The notes under the pieces are model-generated. The model did not search any database. It saw nothing but the letters and a program-made list of their open reading frames with translations, and was not told where the DNA came from. A program made the translations under genes and the position numbers. Positions 27,314 to 37,093 of a stretch of DNA of 64,000 bases are shown here, in pieces. The DNA is from UBA5078 sp963977405 (GTDB lineage: Bacteria; Pseudomonadota; Gammaproteobacteria; Pseudomonadales; Pseudohongiellaceae). Position 1 is the first letter of the stretch; each line of letters opens with the position of its first letter. The DNA lies in contig CAXBOY010000002.1 of assembly GCA_963977405.1 (NCBI GenBank), positions 15,968 through 79,967 of the forward strand. The letters run 5' to 3'.

Positions 27314-29041
27314 CTAAGAATCAGTCTCTTGAGCTATTTTCAGACCTATCTTAAGAACGCGTCCGTGATCGATGGCGGCCACGGTCCACAAAAACCCCTG
27401 CCATAACATCTGATCCCCGACCACCGGCTTACCGCCCATTTTCTGCTGAAAGAATTCGCCAATGGAAATACTGCCTTCGCCCTCGAGCAATGCGAATCCA
27501 TACACTGGCGCAAGGTCCATGAGTCGAGCGTTTGCATCTAAAATAAAGTCCCCGAAGAACCAAGTATCTGCCGTAGAACTAGGGGCCTGACTGAATAATT
27601 TTCCAAGACTTGGCAGGTCATACTCATGACCAACGATGCACAAAATATCACCAGCGAGCAGCTTCGTACTGCCACTTGGGTGTAAGAGTTCACGCCCCCG
27701 AAACAATGCCGCGATTCGTGTCCCCTCGGGCATATGCAAACGCCTCAGCTCGGTGTTAATACACCACTTCTCCGCGCCCAAGCGATAGACAAAGAGCTCC
27801 CACTCGCTAGTAGGGTGTATCTCCAAACCTGAGCGCGCAATGGGCGAAGGCTGCGAGGGTACCTCTACCTTCGCAAGCCTTGTTGCCAGTGGAATAGAAC
27901 TGCCCTGCACAAGCAAGGATACCAACACAACGAAAAAAGCGAGATTGAAATACAGCTGGGCATTTGGCAGCCCCGCCATAATAGGATACACCGCGAGAAT
28001 AATCGGCACAGCTCCGCGCAAACCAACCCAAGAGATGAACCAGCGCTCGCGGTTCTTGAATCGACTAAACGGTATCAAACTGAGCCAGACAGCCAAGGGG
28101 CGAGCGAACAATATCATCCATAATGCGAGCATCAGACCGGGCAATGCGATGTCTTGCAACTCACTAGGGGTAAGCAATAAGCCAAGCACCAAGAACATGC
28201 CGATCTGACTTAACCAGGCCAACCCGTCGAAGATGCTAAGGATAGAGGTTCTGCTGCGCAGTGGACGGTTGCCGAGTAGTAAGCCGCATAAATAGATCGC
28301 AAGAATGCCACTACCACCGAGCATATTGGTGACCGCATAAATTGTTAGGCCGCCGCTAATTGCGAGCAGCGGATATAGACCGTTGGCGAGTGTGCTGCGA
28401 TTTATTAGCTGCAATAGCAACCAACCACCTACCAACCCCAATACTATGCCCACCCCAAACTGCTGTAGCAATTGCAGTAGAAAAAACCAACCAAACTCCT
28501 GCTCTCCTGAGGCGAGCACTTCTATTAGAGTAACGGTAAGAAACACCGCCATCGGGTCGTTGCTGCCGGATTCGATCTCTAACGTAGCGCCTACGCGCTC
28601 ATTGAGACTACGCTGCCCTAGCAAGGAAAAAACCGCCGCCGCATCCGTTGATCCGACGATAGCCCCAATCAACAAGCCCTGCACAATGTTCAGATCGAAT
28701 AAATACGCCGCCACTAGGCCAGTGAGACTAGTGGTTAGGAGGACGCCTATCGTGGCCAGAGAGAGCGCGGGACCCAATGCAACCCGGAATGTGGCGGCGC
28801 GTGTGCGCATGCCACCGTCCAACAAGATAATCGCAAGTGCGAGATTGCTCGCGAGATAGGCTAGGGAATAGTCATCGAATTGAATACCACCAATGCCATC
28901 CTCGCCGGCGAGAATACCAACCCCAAGGAAGATCACCAGGATCGGAATCCCTAGTCGTGAAGACAGCGCACTAAAGAGCACACTGAAACCGACCAGTAGG
29001 GCACCAATCAAGAAGAAACTATTAATACTGCCGACGTCCAT
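27314..29041 (-). CDS. nhaP2: Potassium/proton antiporter, NhaP2/CvrA type
   Basis: Inner-membrane CPA1 antiporter that exports K+ in exchange for protons. At 575 aa it matches the usual 570-580. About twelve hydrophobic helices span residues 5-385, including GSTDAAAVFSLLGQ and ESGSNDPMAVFLTV, which carry the conserved acidic ion-binding positions of the family. Behind them is a TrkA-C/RCK-C domain (about 395-485, TRIAALFRGRELLHPSG). A CorC/HlyC-type terminal domain follows (about 490-570, GSISIGEFFQQKMGG). Both are regulatory domains seen in E. coli CvrA. It is a single gene. Confidence 0.92.
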   Translation of the reverse strand: MDVGSINSFFLIGALLVGFSVLFSALSSRLGIPILVIFLGVGILAGEDGIGGIQFDDYSLAYLASNLALAIILLDGGMRTRAATFRVALGPALSLATIGVLLTTSLTGLVAAYLFDLNIVQGLLIGAIVGSTDAAAVFSLLGQRSLNERVGATLEIESGSNDPMAVFLTVTLIEVLASGEQEFGWFFLLQLLQQFGVGIVLGLVGGWLLLQLINRSTLANGLYPLLAISGGLTIYAVTNMLGGSGILAIYLCGLLLGNRPLRSRTSILSIFDGLAWLSQIGMFLVLGLLLTPSELQDIALPGLMLALWMILFARPLAVWLSLIPFSRFKNRERWFISWVGLRGAVPIILAVYPIMAGLPNAQLYFNLAFFVVLVSLLVQGSSIPLATRLAKVEVPSQPSPIARSGLEIHPTSEWELFVYRLGAEKWCINTELRRLHMPEGTRIAALFRGRELLHPSGSTKLLAGDILCIVGHEYDLPSLGKLFSQAPSSTADTWFFGDFILDANARLMDLAPVYGFALLEGEGSISIGEFFQQKMGGKPVVGDQMLWQGFLWTVAAIDHGRVLKIGLKIAQETDS

Positions 29042-29157
29042 CTTCTCATTCCATTAGGCTAAGGCACGACAATACAATAGCAGAGCGCTAGACAACTGAG
29101 CGGGATTTTTAGCGTGAGATCGCGATTCTTCGAGGGGAGCTAGAGCTTTGGGCGCTG

Positions 29158-29370
29158 TTACGATACGTCCTGCATTGACTTGATCGTCTGCAATTCGGCA
29201 GCGAACTCCTCTAGTTTGTCCCTTATCTGGTTTTCGGCGTCAGCTTCAGACCAAACGCTGACATCCAGAGCCTGGACGACTGCATCTTCTATTTCCAACG
29301 GATCGACAGCTCCGACTTCAAAAGAGGTTTTCGTCATTTTTTCGTCGTTCATTAGCCGCCTAAGCTCCAT
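29158..29370 (-). CDS. Small acidic protein of unknown function
   Basis: A reading frame of 70 codons giving a very acidic, cysteine-free peptide with a helical C-terminus (IRDKLEEFAAELQTIKSMQ). The first ATG has no obvious ribosome site. The ATG six codons in (29352) is preceded by TTAGGCGG and is a better start; a third ATG lies at codon 11. No family recognised. It stands between nhaP2 and purA, on the same strand, and its own transcription is uncertain. The amino-acid composition looks like a genuine small cytosolic protein rather than a random frame. Confidence 0.5.
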   Translation of the reverse strand: MELRRLMNDEKMTKTSFEVGAVDPLEIEDAVVQALDVSVWSEADAENQIRDKLEEFAAELQTIKSMQDVS

Positions 29371-29446
29371 TATTTTGTCACTAATCCAGCCAAATTAGCG
29401 GCCATCTAGCACACTGTCAATTGAATCAAGGGGTAAATGTGAGGCA

Positions 29447-29481
29447 GTTAACGGGCGCTCACTCACGCCGCGCCCGTTAAC
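29447..29481 (-). terminator. Hairpin after purA
   Basis: Perfect 12-bp inverted repeat GTTAACGGGCGC / GCGCCCGTTAAC with an 11-base loop, starting eight bases after the purA stop on the minus strand. There is no strong T tract, so it is a probable terminator or 3'-end stabiliser. Confidence 0.6.
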
Positions 29482-29488
29482 GAAAGTC

Positions 29489-30781
29489 TTAGGCAAAGGG
29501 GTGTCGCAATATGATGGTCTCTTCGCGATCCGGCCCTGTGGAGATGATGTCCACGGGAGCTTCTATCGTCTTCTCGATATAGCGAATATAGTCTCGAGCA
29601 TTCTTAGGCAGATCCGCTAGACTCTTCACACCAAAGGTCGACTCTTTCCAACCCGGCAGCTCTACATAGATAGGCTCGAGTTTCTGATAACTGTCGAGAT
29701 TCATCAGACAAGAAGAGGACTCAGAGTCGATACCCTTATAGCCTGTGCAAACCTTGATAGTATCCAAACCGTCCAGCACATCGAGCTTTGTTAGGCAGAT
29801 ACCGGAGACCGAATTGATTCGAATCGCGAGACGCACTGCGGCGGCATCGAACCAACCACAACGGCGATCTCGCCCTGTAGTCGCGCCCTTCTCCTTACCT
29901 ACCGATGCGAGATGCTTGCCGGTGTCATCGAATAGCTCCGTAGGAAATGGCCCAGAGCCAACACGAGTCGTGTAGGCTTTGGTGATCCCAAGAACATAGT
30001 CTAGATACAGTGGGCCGAACCCACTGCCTGTAGCCGTACCGCCCGCAGTGGTGTTAGACGAAGTAACGAAAGGGTATGTGCCATGGTCAATATCGAGCAG
30101 CGAGCCCTGCGCACCCTCAAAAAGGATATTGTCATTGGCCTTGCGGTGTCCGTGAAGAATCTCGATCGTATCGCTCACCATAGGCTTGATCTGCTCGCCT
30201 AACGCCAAGCTCTTCTCTAAGGTGGACTCATAGTCCAGCGCCTGCGCGCCATAGTACTTAGTCAGCATGAAGTTGTGGTACTCCATCGCCTCCTTTAGCC
30301 TTGCCGCGAAATGAGATTCGCTAAACAATTCGCCAACGCGGATGCCGCGTCGTGCAACCTTGTCCTCATACGCTGGCCCGATACCACGCCCTGTGGTGCC
30401 GATCTTGTCATTGCCAAGTCGCAGTTCACGCGCCTGATCTAGGGCGGCGTGGGAGGGCAGGATCAAAGGACAGGAAGCGCTGATCTTCAACTTGGGTCGA
30501 ACCGAAATGCCACGCTCTTCGAGACGCGTAATCTCGCTCATAAGGGCTTCCATACTAAGGACTACGCCGTTACCAATGACGCAGGTCACACCTTCACGCA
30601 AGACGCCCGAAGGTAATAGGTGCAAGACCGTCTTCTCGCCCTTAATTACCAATGTGTGTCCCGCATTGTGGCCACCCTGAAAGCGTGCAACGACTGCCGC
30701 CTGCTCAGTGAGCAGATCGACTATCTTGCCCTTGCCCTCGTCACCCCATTGCGTTCCTAGTACAACAACACTTCTACCCAT
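29489..30781 (-). CDS. purA: Adenylosuccinate synthetase
   Basis: Cytosolic enzyme that joins IMP and aspartate using GTP, the first committed step to AMP. The 430-aa length is normal. Diagnostic motifs are WGDEGKGK (residues 12-19), GHNAGHT around residue 40, and the IMP-binding segment GTTGRGIGPAYEDK. It closes the conserved gammaproteobacterial block hflX-hflK-hflC-hisZ-purA on the minus strand and lies 83 bases after hisZ. A stem-loop follows its stop codon. Nothing unusual was seen. Confidence 0.98.
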   Translation of the reverse strand: MGRSVVVLGTQWGDEGKGKIVDLLTEQAAVVARFQGGHNAGHTLVIKGEKTVLHLLPSGVLREGVTCVIGNGVVLSMEALMSEITRLEERGISVRPKLKISASCPLILPSHAALDQARELRLGNDKIGTTGRGIGPAYEDKVARRGIRVGELFSESHFAARLKEAMEYHNFMLTKYYGAQALDYESTLEKSLALGEQIKPMVSDTIEILHGHRKANDNILFEGAQGSLLDIDHGTYPFVTSSNTTAGGTATGSGFGPLYLDYVLGITKAYTTRVGSGPFPTELFDDTGKHLASVGKEKGATTGRDRRCGWFDAAAVRLAIRINSVSGICLTKLDVLDGLDTIKVCTGYKGIDSESSSCLMNLDSYQKLEPIYVELPGWKESTFGVKSLADLPKNARDYIRYIEKTIEAPVDIISTGPDREETIILRHPFA

Positions 30782-30864
30782 TTGTAATCATCTCTCAATA
30801 AGTATTCGATTTCTCTCTTCGCGCTCGCGACTTCGATTGCCTCGGACCGAGGCCTGCTAGCACA

Positions 30865-32082
30865 TTAATCCTCGCCCAAACCCTCTATCTGCCACTGCTG
30901 TGCTTGTCGCACGAGGCGTCTGTCACAGCCGAGCAAACGTAATTGCTTCGAACTGAGCGTGTCGGCATCAAGATCCTTAATGACACGCTCTCCCGCTTCG
31001 CGTAACTCTTGCACACAGGCATCCAGCGATTGATCTTCGTCAGCTGGCGCACATATCGCCTGCTTGCGTTCAAACTCGGCCTTACTTAGGCGTGCGAGAA
31101 CCTTTAGGTCAGCGTCGAAACCCGAGGCCGGGCGCGCGCGACCGAACACCTTGCCAATATCGTCAAAACGCCCGCCCTGAGCGATGGCGCGGCCATAAGC
31201 CGGAGTATAGGCCGCAAAAACAATACCTGTGTGGTATTCATAGCCACGTAGTTCGCATAGGTCGAAGCCTAGAGAAACGTTAGGTAGTCGGCGCTTAACG
31301 CCCTTCGCTATGGCCTCTAGCTCTTGTAATTCTTTCTGCACCGCGCTTGGCGCACCTTCGAAACTCTTTAATGCTGCCGTTAAGATCGACTCGTCGCCAC
31401 TCAAGCGCGACAAATCGCGGAGCATTGCGCGAATCCCATCGTCCTCGATCTGCGCATCTAGGAAGGCGTCGATCTCGCCATAGGCCTTGCGCTGCAAGGC
31501 ATCGAACAACTCATTCTCGCTATCAAAGGAGAGCTGGGAGGCACGCACTAGGCTGCGGAATATGCCCACATGACCAAGCACTATGTGCACCTCTTCGATC
31601 TTCGTCAGCTTAAGCGTGTCATGCATCAAGCAAATCAGCTCAATATCGCAACCTACCCCGGCATGACCGAACAGCTCAGCACCGATACGAATCGGTATAC
31701 GTGAGGCGAGCAAACCACGTGGTCGCGTGTGCGCCACATTGTCGGAGTAACACAGACGAACCGGCAAGTCCTGCCCCTCACCGCCGCGCTGACTCAGGCA
31801 ATGAGCGTCGATGCGGGCAACCTGTGGAGTAATATCGGCTCGGAGCCCCATCATTCGACCAGTCAATTGATCGGTAATTTTGAAGGTTTGCAGATCCAAG
31901 TCGTGGGAAGAACCCACCAACAAAGAGTCGAGGTATTCGATGAGCGGTGGGATGACCAAGTCGTAACCCCAACTTGCGTAGAGATCGAGAATCTGGCGAC
32001 GCAGAGTCTCTAACCTAAATGCCTCAACCGGCAAAATTTCCTCTACTCCCTCGGGGAGCAACCATCGATCACGCACAGACAT
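30865..32082 (-). CDS. hisZ: ATP phosphoribosyltransferase regulatory subunit
   Basis: A histidyl-tRNA-synthetase-like protein of 405 aa that lacks the tRNA-binding C-terminus. It partners short-form HisG in the first step of histidine synthesis. The class II core is visible: VIPPLIEY near the start, GRMMGLRADITPQVARIDAH (motif 2 region), and LCELRGYEYHTGIVFAAYTP in the third motif region. The position between hflC and purA is the conserved gammaproteobacterial location, which separates it from true HisS. The gap to hflC is about 160 bases and contains a hairpin, so hisZ-purA probably has its own promoter. Confidence 0.95.
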   Translation of the reverse strand: MSVRDRWLLPEGVEEILPVEAFRLETLRRQILDLYASWGYDLVIPPLIEYLDSLLVGSSHDLDLQTFKITDQLTGRMMGLRADITPQVARIDAHCLSQRGGEGQDLPVRLCYSDNVAHTRPRGLLASRIPIRIGAELFGHAGVGCDIELICLMHDTLKLTKIEEVHIVLGHVGIFRSLVRASQLSFDSENELFDALQRKAYGEIDAFLDAQIEDDGIRAMLRDLSRLSGDESILTAALKSFEGAPSAVQKELQELEAIAKGVKRRLPNVSLGFDLCELRGYEYHTGIVFAAYTPAYGRAIAQGGRFDDIGKVFGRARPASGFDADLKVLARLSKAEFERKQAICAPADEDQSLDACVQELREAGERVIKDLDADTLSSKQLRLLGCDRRLVRQAQQWQIEGLGED

Positions 32083-32198
32083 TGCTATCTCACTTCCTGT
32101 TCCTAAATATCTTTAGCGAGCGCTAGGCGCTCCGCAACACTGCCAAGGGCAGTCGCCCTAGAGGGTAGGCCACTATTGTCCACCCTACAAACGGACAA

Positions 32199-32230
32199 AG
32201 ACCAGCAGTAAAAAAATTTACTGCTGGTCT
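32199..32230 (-). terminator. Terminator-like hairpin after hflC
   Basis: Perfect 14-bp inverted repeat AGACCAGCAGTAAA / TTTACTGCTGGTCT with an AAAA loop, located 16 bases after the hflC stop on the minus strand. A short T stretch follows in that direction. It probably ends the long block from nnr to hflC and separates it from hisZ-purA. Confidence 0.65.
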
Positions 32231-32245
32231 CTTTGGCTTTAAAGC

Positions 32246-33112
32246 TTACTGTACTTCGCTTGCTCGTAGGTACTTGAAGTATTCGCTATCTGGATCTACG
32301 AGTAGGATATCGCCCTTATTCGAGAAGCTCTCCTGATAAGAGTTAATGCTGCGTGTAAACGCATAGAACTCTTCGTTCTTTGAGTAAGCATTAGCGTATG
32401 TAGCTGCCGCTTGCGCGTCGCCCTCACCGCGAATCGTCTCAGAGTCACGATAGGCCTCTACCAATAACACGGCCTCTTGTCGGTCCGCATCCGCCTCGAT
32501 CCCGATAGCTAACTCGTTACCGCGTGAGCGCAGTTGCTGTGCCTCGCGCTGACGCTCTGAGGTCATGCGCTCATAAACCGAAGCACGTACGTCTAAGGGT
32601 AATTCGATCTGCTTAACACGCACGTCGATCACCTCGATACCATACTCCTCTGCGGTAGAGAGGTTTAATTCACGGGTAAGCTCTTCCATCAGCAAATCGC
32701 GCTGACCGGACACCACTTCCTGCAAATCGCGCTCGCCGAACTTGTTACGCAAACCATCGTTAATGCGTTGCTGCAAAAGGTTGCTAGTGCGGCTCTCCTC
32801 GCCAGAGGAAGAAGTGTAGTACTTCTCGACATCCACGATACGCCACTTGGCGAAAGAGTCGACTACAAGTGCCTTCTGCTCGAGAGTAAGATAGCGCTGC
32901 GCATCGGCGGTTACTGTCAAAACACGGCCATCGAATTTACGCACGGTATTCACCCAAGGCATCTTAAAATGCAGGCCTGGTGCGATATCGGCCTCAACGA
33001 TTTGTCCGAACCTTAGTAAGATTGCGCGCTCGGTCTGCTTGACGATGTAGACGGCATCGGAGCCTGCGACAAACAATAAGAAAATAAGTATGCCTGCAAA
33101 TGCATTTTTCAT
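32246..33112 (-). CDS. hflC: FtsH protease modulator HflC
   Basis: Inner-membrane SPFH/band-7 protein, 288 aa. It has one N-terminal membrane anchor (AGILIFLLFVAGSDAVYIV), the band-7 domain with VKQTERAILLRFGQIVEADI, and a long coiled-coil region (RQREAQQLRSRGNELA). With HflK it forms the large periplasmic cage that controls the FtsH protease. It overlaps the end of hflK by four bases (ATGA), so the two are translated together as in other gammaproteobacteria. Length and motifs are normal. Confidence 0.97.
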   Translation of the reverse strand: MKNAFAGILIFLLFVAGSDAVYIVKQTERAILLRFGQIVEADIAPGLHFKMPWVNTVRKFDGRVLTVTADAQRYLTLEQKALVVDSFAKWRIVDVEKYYTSSSGEESRTSNLLQQRINDGLRNKFGERDLQEVVSGQRDLLMEELTRELNLSTAEEYGIEVIDVRVKQIELPLDVRASVYERMTSERQREAQQLRSRGNELAIGIEADADRQEAVLLVEAYRDSETIRGEGDAQAAATYANAYSKNEEFYAFTRSINSYQESFSNKGDILLVDPDSEYFKYLRASEVQ

Positions 33113-34326
33113 TGGAGTACTCCTCGCGTTGGCCTAGTTTGCGCCCGCGCTCTATCTGCGGCAGCGGCGGAAGTCTCTCGGTTACTTTGTTCCGAAATCT
33201 CTCTCAGCTGCTGCGGTGTGAGTGGCGCGTTGTTGGCAGCTCGTGAAGCATTGCCCTGCTCGATGATCTTATCCAGCGGCACATAGAACATGTTATTGCC
33301 ACCCTCGACATCGATTAGCACCTTGCTGCTATTGGTCATGACCGATTGCATCGCGTCGATGTAGAGTCGCTCACGCGTTACCGCTGGCGCCTTCTCATAC
33401 TCTGCCAATAACTGTTCGAAACGCGAAGCCTCGCCGTCTGCTCTCGCGATCACCTGATCCCGGTAAGCATTCGCCTGTTCGATGATGCGCTGCGCCTCAC
33501 CTCGAGCCGTCGGTACTACGCGATTGGCGTAGGCCAACGCTTCGTTCTGCACGCGCTGCTCGTCTTCACGGGCCTTAATCACATCGTCGAACGCGCCCTG
33601 CACCGCATCTGGTGGCTGAGCATTACGGACTGTTACTTGGGAGATTAGAATCCCGGAGTCATAGCTGACCATATAGCGCTGTAAGCGCTCACGCACCTCG
33701 GCAGCCACATCTGCACGGCCCTGCGTTAGCACACGGTCCATCGTCGTGCCACCCACTACGTGGCGAATGGCAGACTCGGCAGCGTGATCTAGGCTGATCT
33801 CAGGGTCACGCACTACCACTGCGAATTTCACGGGGTCATCGATCAAGTACTGCAATTCGATCGAGACGTTCACAATATTCTCATCAGTGGTCAACATGTC
33901 ACGAGAATAGGAGCGCGTGTTCACGCGGGTCACGTTGATCTTCTGCACTTCGTCGATCAACGGAGGGTTCCAACGCAACCCGGGCTGAACGACTTCTTCG
34001 CGCAGCTTCCCGAAACGCATGACTACCCCACGCTCGGACTCGTCCACCGTATAGAAACCCACTGCGGCCCACATGAGAACCAGCACCACTAAGGCGCCGC
34101 CAAACAGACCCGAGGAGAATCCACCACCGCTAGCGGAGCCACCCCCACTAGAACCAGAGGAACCACCGGACTTACCGCCGCCAAACAGGCTGTTGAGCTT
34201 GCGCGTAACGGACTTTATGACCTCGTCGAGATCTGGCGGCTTCTGATCATTGCCACCACCATTGCCGCGACCGCCGCCCCAGGGGTCGTTATCCTTACCT
34301 TTATTTCCAGGTTCATTCCAAGCCAT
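33109..34326 (-). CDS. hflK: FtsH protease modulator HflK
   Basis: Partner of HflC in the FtsH-regulating membrane complex. I start at the second ATG (34326), giving MAWNEPGNKG as in other HflK proteins and a ribosome site GGAGAGG just upstream; the first ATG would add four residues. The N-terminal 80 residues are glycine- and serine-rich (DPWGGGRGNGGG), typical of HflK. Then come a membrane helix (GGALVVLVLMWAAVGFYTV) and the band-7 domain. The C-terminus is a coiled coil ending in a polar tail. It overlaps hflC by four bases and follows hflX. Confidence 0.97.
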   Translation of the reverse strand: MAWNEPGNKGKDNDPWGGGRGNGGGNDQKPPDLDEVIKSVTRKLNSLFGGGKSGGSSGSSGGGSASGGGFSSGLFGGALVVLVLMWAAVGFYTVDESERGVVMRFGKLREEVVQPGLRWNPPLIDEVQKINVTRVNTRSYSRDMLTTDENIVNVSIELQYLIDDPVKFAVVVRDPEISLDHAAESAIRHVVGGTTMDRVLTQGRADVAAEVRERLQRYMVSYDSGILISQVTVRNAQPPDAVQGAFDDVIKAREDEQRVQNEALAYANRVVPTARGEAQRIIEQANAYRDQVIARADGEASRFEQLLAEYEKAPAVTRERLYIDAMQSVMTNSSKVLIDVEGGNNMFYVPLDKIIEQGNASRAANNAPLTPQQLREISEQSNRETSAAAADRARAQTRPTRGVLQ

Positions 34327-34449
34327 TGGCCTCTCCATACCCCAGTCAAAATACGGGGGTGATTTTAACGAATTATTGACGATTAACCCAGCTTTTTACC
34401 CAGCTGGCAAAGGGGCAATATGCCCCAAAAATGCAATTTGATTGGAAAC

Positions 34450-35742
34450 TTACAAGCCAGCAGAAGTGCCGCTCGGCGTCATCCCCTCGTCTACTAAGAG
34501 ACGGTCTAAGTCTTTACGCGGTAGACGGACATCTAAACAGACTAAGCCATCGGCGTCGACATTCTCATGAACGACAGCACCTTTGGCATAGAGGCGGGCA
34601 CGCAAACGACCCTGTTCAGGGGCCAGTCGCAGGCTATACTCCACGACATCATGACCGAGTAACTCGCCGATTGCGCTCAGCAACAGGTCTATTCCTTCTC
34701 CCGTCCGGGCGGAAATCCACACGCGTACCGGCTCACCTTCTTGATTTCGTTCAATATGAGGGGCGTGGTCGTCCAACAGATCGATCTTGTTGCACACCTG
34801 CAGACATGGCACCTCATCCGCACCGATCTCCGCTAACACCTCTTCGACTTGTTCAGTGAAGAACTTATGTTGCTCGTTCGCCACGTCGATGACATGTAGC
34901 AATAGACTCGCCTCTGCCGACTCTTCTAAGGTGGCACGAAACGCTGCAACCAGCTTATGGGGCAGGTGGCTAATGAAGCCAACGGTATCGGCGAGTATCG
35001 CCGCACCAAAATTAGGGACTTGTATACGCCGCAATGTGGAGTCGAGCGTCGCGAACAATTGATCCGCTGCATAGATATGCTCGTTGGCCATCACATTAAA
35101 TAGTGATGACTTGCCAGCATTCGTATAACCGACCAATGAGACCGTTGGAATATCTGCCCGCTTTCGGGAGCGGCGGCCTTGATCGCGCTGGCCACGCACC
35201 TTGATTAGGCTAGCATTGATACTCTTTATGCGCTGCCTGATCATACGCTGGTCGAGCTCTAGCTGAGTCTCACCCGCTCCGCGCAGTCCAATGCCCCCTT
35301 TCTGCCTATCTAAGTGGGTCCAGCCGCGCTTCAGGCGTGTAACGGTATGCTCAAGTTGCGCTAACTCTACTTGGAGCTTGCCCTCATAGCTGCGGGCGCG
35401 TTGGGCGAAAATATCGAGAATTAGACCTGTGCGATCAAGAACGCGGCAAGATAAACGCGCCTCTAGATTGCGCTCTTGGCTTGGGGTGAGTGCGTGATTG
35501 AAGAGGACGACTTCGGCCTCGTGCTCTTCCACGGCGGCTTTAATCTCTTCAAGCTTACCCGAGCCTATGAATAGACCGGCATCGGGTTGTTTGCGACTGC
35601 CTTTTATGAAGATGGCCGGAACTGCGCCAGCCGAGAGCACAAGTTCTTCAAATTCAACAGGGTCCTCCTGCTCTTGCTCTGAATCCAGATCAATATGCAC
35701 GAGGATAGCGGTTTCACCGCGATCGGGTCTTTCAAAGAACAA
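34450..35742 (-). CDS. hflX: Ribosome-associated GTPase HflX
   Basis: A 430-residue GTPase that splits stalled or hibernating ribosomes. The N-terminal HflX domain has GSGKLEEIKAAVEEHEAEVV and the arginine-rich segment KGGIGLRGAGETQLELD. The G domain starts with GYTNAGKSS (G1, about residue 206), followed by DTVGF (G3) and NKID (G4). The start is TTG with GAGG eight bases upstream. It lies 13 bases after hfq, which is the conserved order hfq-hflX-hflK-hflC. Confidence 0.96.
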   Translation of the reverse strand: MFFERPDRGETAILVHIDLDSEQEQEDPVEFEELVLSAGAVPAIFIKGSRKQPDAGLFIGSGKLEEIKAAVEEHEAEVVLFNHALTPSQERNLEARLSCRVLDRTGLILDIFAQRARSYEGKLQVELAQLEHTVTRLKRGWTHLDRQKGGIGLRGAGETQLELDQRMIRQRIKSINASLIKVRGQRDQGRRSRKRADIPTVSLVGYTNAGKSSLFNVMANEHIYAADQLFATLDSTLRRIQVPNFGAAILADTVGFISHLPHKLVAAFRATLEESAEASLLLHVIDVANEQHKFFTEQVEEVLAEIGADEVPCLQVCNKIDLLDDHAPHIERNQEGEPVRVWISARTGEGIDLLLSAIGELLGHDVVEYSLRLAPEQGRLRARLYAKGAVVHENVDADGLVCLDVRLPRKDLDRLLVDEGMTPSGTSAGL

Positions 35743-35755
35743 AAACGAACCTCAA

Positions 35756-36031
35756 TTAGGCAATATTGCCTGGCGCTTCTTCCTCTTCGTCTGCGCCTGT
35801 CTCGCCAGTACCTTGTGTAGGTATCTTGACCGAGCGCGCGGGAACAACAGTAGAAATTGCGTGTTTGTAAACCATCTGATTGACCGCGTTCTTCAGCAGG
35901 ATCACAAATTGATCGAATGACTCAATTTGCCCCTGCAACTTGATGCCGCTAACCAAATAGATGGAAACCGGGATACGCTCCTTGCGAAGCACATTCAAGA
36001 AAGGGTCTTGTAGAGAATGCCCTTTTGACAT
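35756..36031 (-). CDS. hfq: RNA chaperone Hfq
   Basis: Sm-like hexameric protein that pairs small RNAs with mRNAs. The Sm core is complete: GHSLQDPFLNVLRKERIPV, then FDQFVILLKN and VYKHAISTVVP. The C-terminal tail is short and ends with an acidic tip (ADEEEEA), giving 91 aa. The tip is the expected feature that helps release RNA. It is in the conserved position between miaA and hflX, 13 bases ahead of hflX. Confidence 0.98.
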   Translation of the reverse strand: MSKGHSLQDPFLNVLRKERIPVSIYLVSGIKLQGQIESFDQFVILLKNAVNQMVYKHAISTVVPARSVKIPTQGTGETGADEEEEAPGNIA

Positions 36032-36093
36032 TTACTTTCTCCTTAACCGTTAATGTAAGCTGGAAACCCCAGCACTATAAGTCCAAACATTCT

Positions 36094-37044
36094 CTATATT
36101 GCGACCTTACTGATCGAATTCAATAGCAGATCTAGAGTTTCCGAGTTTTCACTGTCAAAACTCCTAAGATTCTCCCAACTACGCATCCAAGTGATTTGTC
36201 TCTTAGCTAGCTGTCGTGTGGCAATAATACCCTGTTCCACCATAGCATCAAAGCTCAATTCACCCGCTATATGACGCCAAGTTTGTCTATAGCCTACGGC
36301 ACGTACCGAAGGCATGCTCAGATCGAGATCCCCGCGAGCATAAAGTCGTTCAACTTCCGCCACGAGCCCTTGCTCAATCATACGCTCAAAACGCTGCGCA
36401 ATCCTTGTATGTAGTACGGCCCTATCCTGTGGTTGGATCGCAAAAAAATGTAAATCAAAAGGTAACTGTGCCGCCGCCATAGCAGCGCTCTCTTGCCGGT
36501 GGAGCGCCGTCATGGTTTTACCCGAGACAAGGTAAACCTCCAACGCTCGCTGCAAACGTTGCGGATCATTGGGGTGAATGCGCGCAGCGGACTCTGGGTC
36601 TACTACCGAGAGCTGCGCATGGACCGCTGCCCAGCCTTCATGCTCGGCCTTGGCTAGTATCTGTTCTCGTACCAACGGGTCGGATGCCGGCATGCTCGCC
36701 AAACCGTCTCGTAAAGCTCGAAAGTAGAGCATCGTGCCACCCACTAACAAGGGTATTTTGCCCGCACTGCGAATCGCCTCCATCTCCCGCAAGGCATCCT
36801 GTCGAAACTGTGAGGCCGAATAGGTCTTCGCAGGATCGAGGAAATCGATAAGGCGATGGGGGGCACGCGCAAGAGTTTCAGCGTCGGGTTTGCCAGTGCC
36901 TATATCCATCTCCTTATAGATTTGCGCGGAATCGACGCTGATAATCTCACACGGCAGGCGCTGCACAATCTCTATAGCAAGATCGGTCTTACCCGATGCT
37001 GTAGGCCCTAATAGGCAAATGGCTGGGGGTCTCACACTTTTCAT
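36094..37044 (-). CDS. miaA: tRNA dimethylallyltransferase
   Basis: Adds a dimethylallyl group to A37 of tRNAs that read codons starting with U. The 316-residue protein begins with the P-loop GPTASGKTDLA. Further motifs are DSAQIYKEMDIGTGKP, HRLIDFLDP and LVGGTMLYFRAL, all typical. I prefer the ATG at 37044 over a GTG two codons upstream because AGGA lies about ten bases before it. It sits between mutL and hfq, the usual gammaproteobacterial order. Confidence 0.97.
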   Translation of the reverse strand: MKSVRPPAICLLGPTASGKTDLAIEIVQRLPCEIISVDSAQIYKEMDIGTGKPDAETLARAPHRLIDFLDPAKTYSASQFRQDALREMEAIRSAGKIPLLVGGTMLYFRALRDGLASMPASDPLVREQILAKAEHEGWAAVHAQLSVVDPESAARIHPNDPQRLQRALEVYLVSGKTMTALHRQESAAMAAAQLPFDLHFFAIQPQDRAVLHTRIAQRFERMIEQGLVAEVERLYARGDLDLSMPSVRAVGYRQTWRHIAGELSFDAMVEQGIIATRQLAKRQITWMRSWENLRSFDSENSETLDLLLNSISKVAI

Positions 37045-37093
37045 TCCCACTGCGTCCTGTGCTTACTCATGAATGTCACGAGGGGCTCTGTCA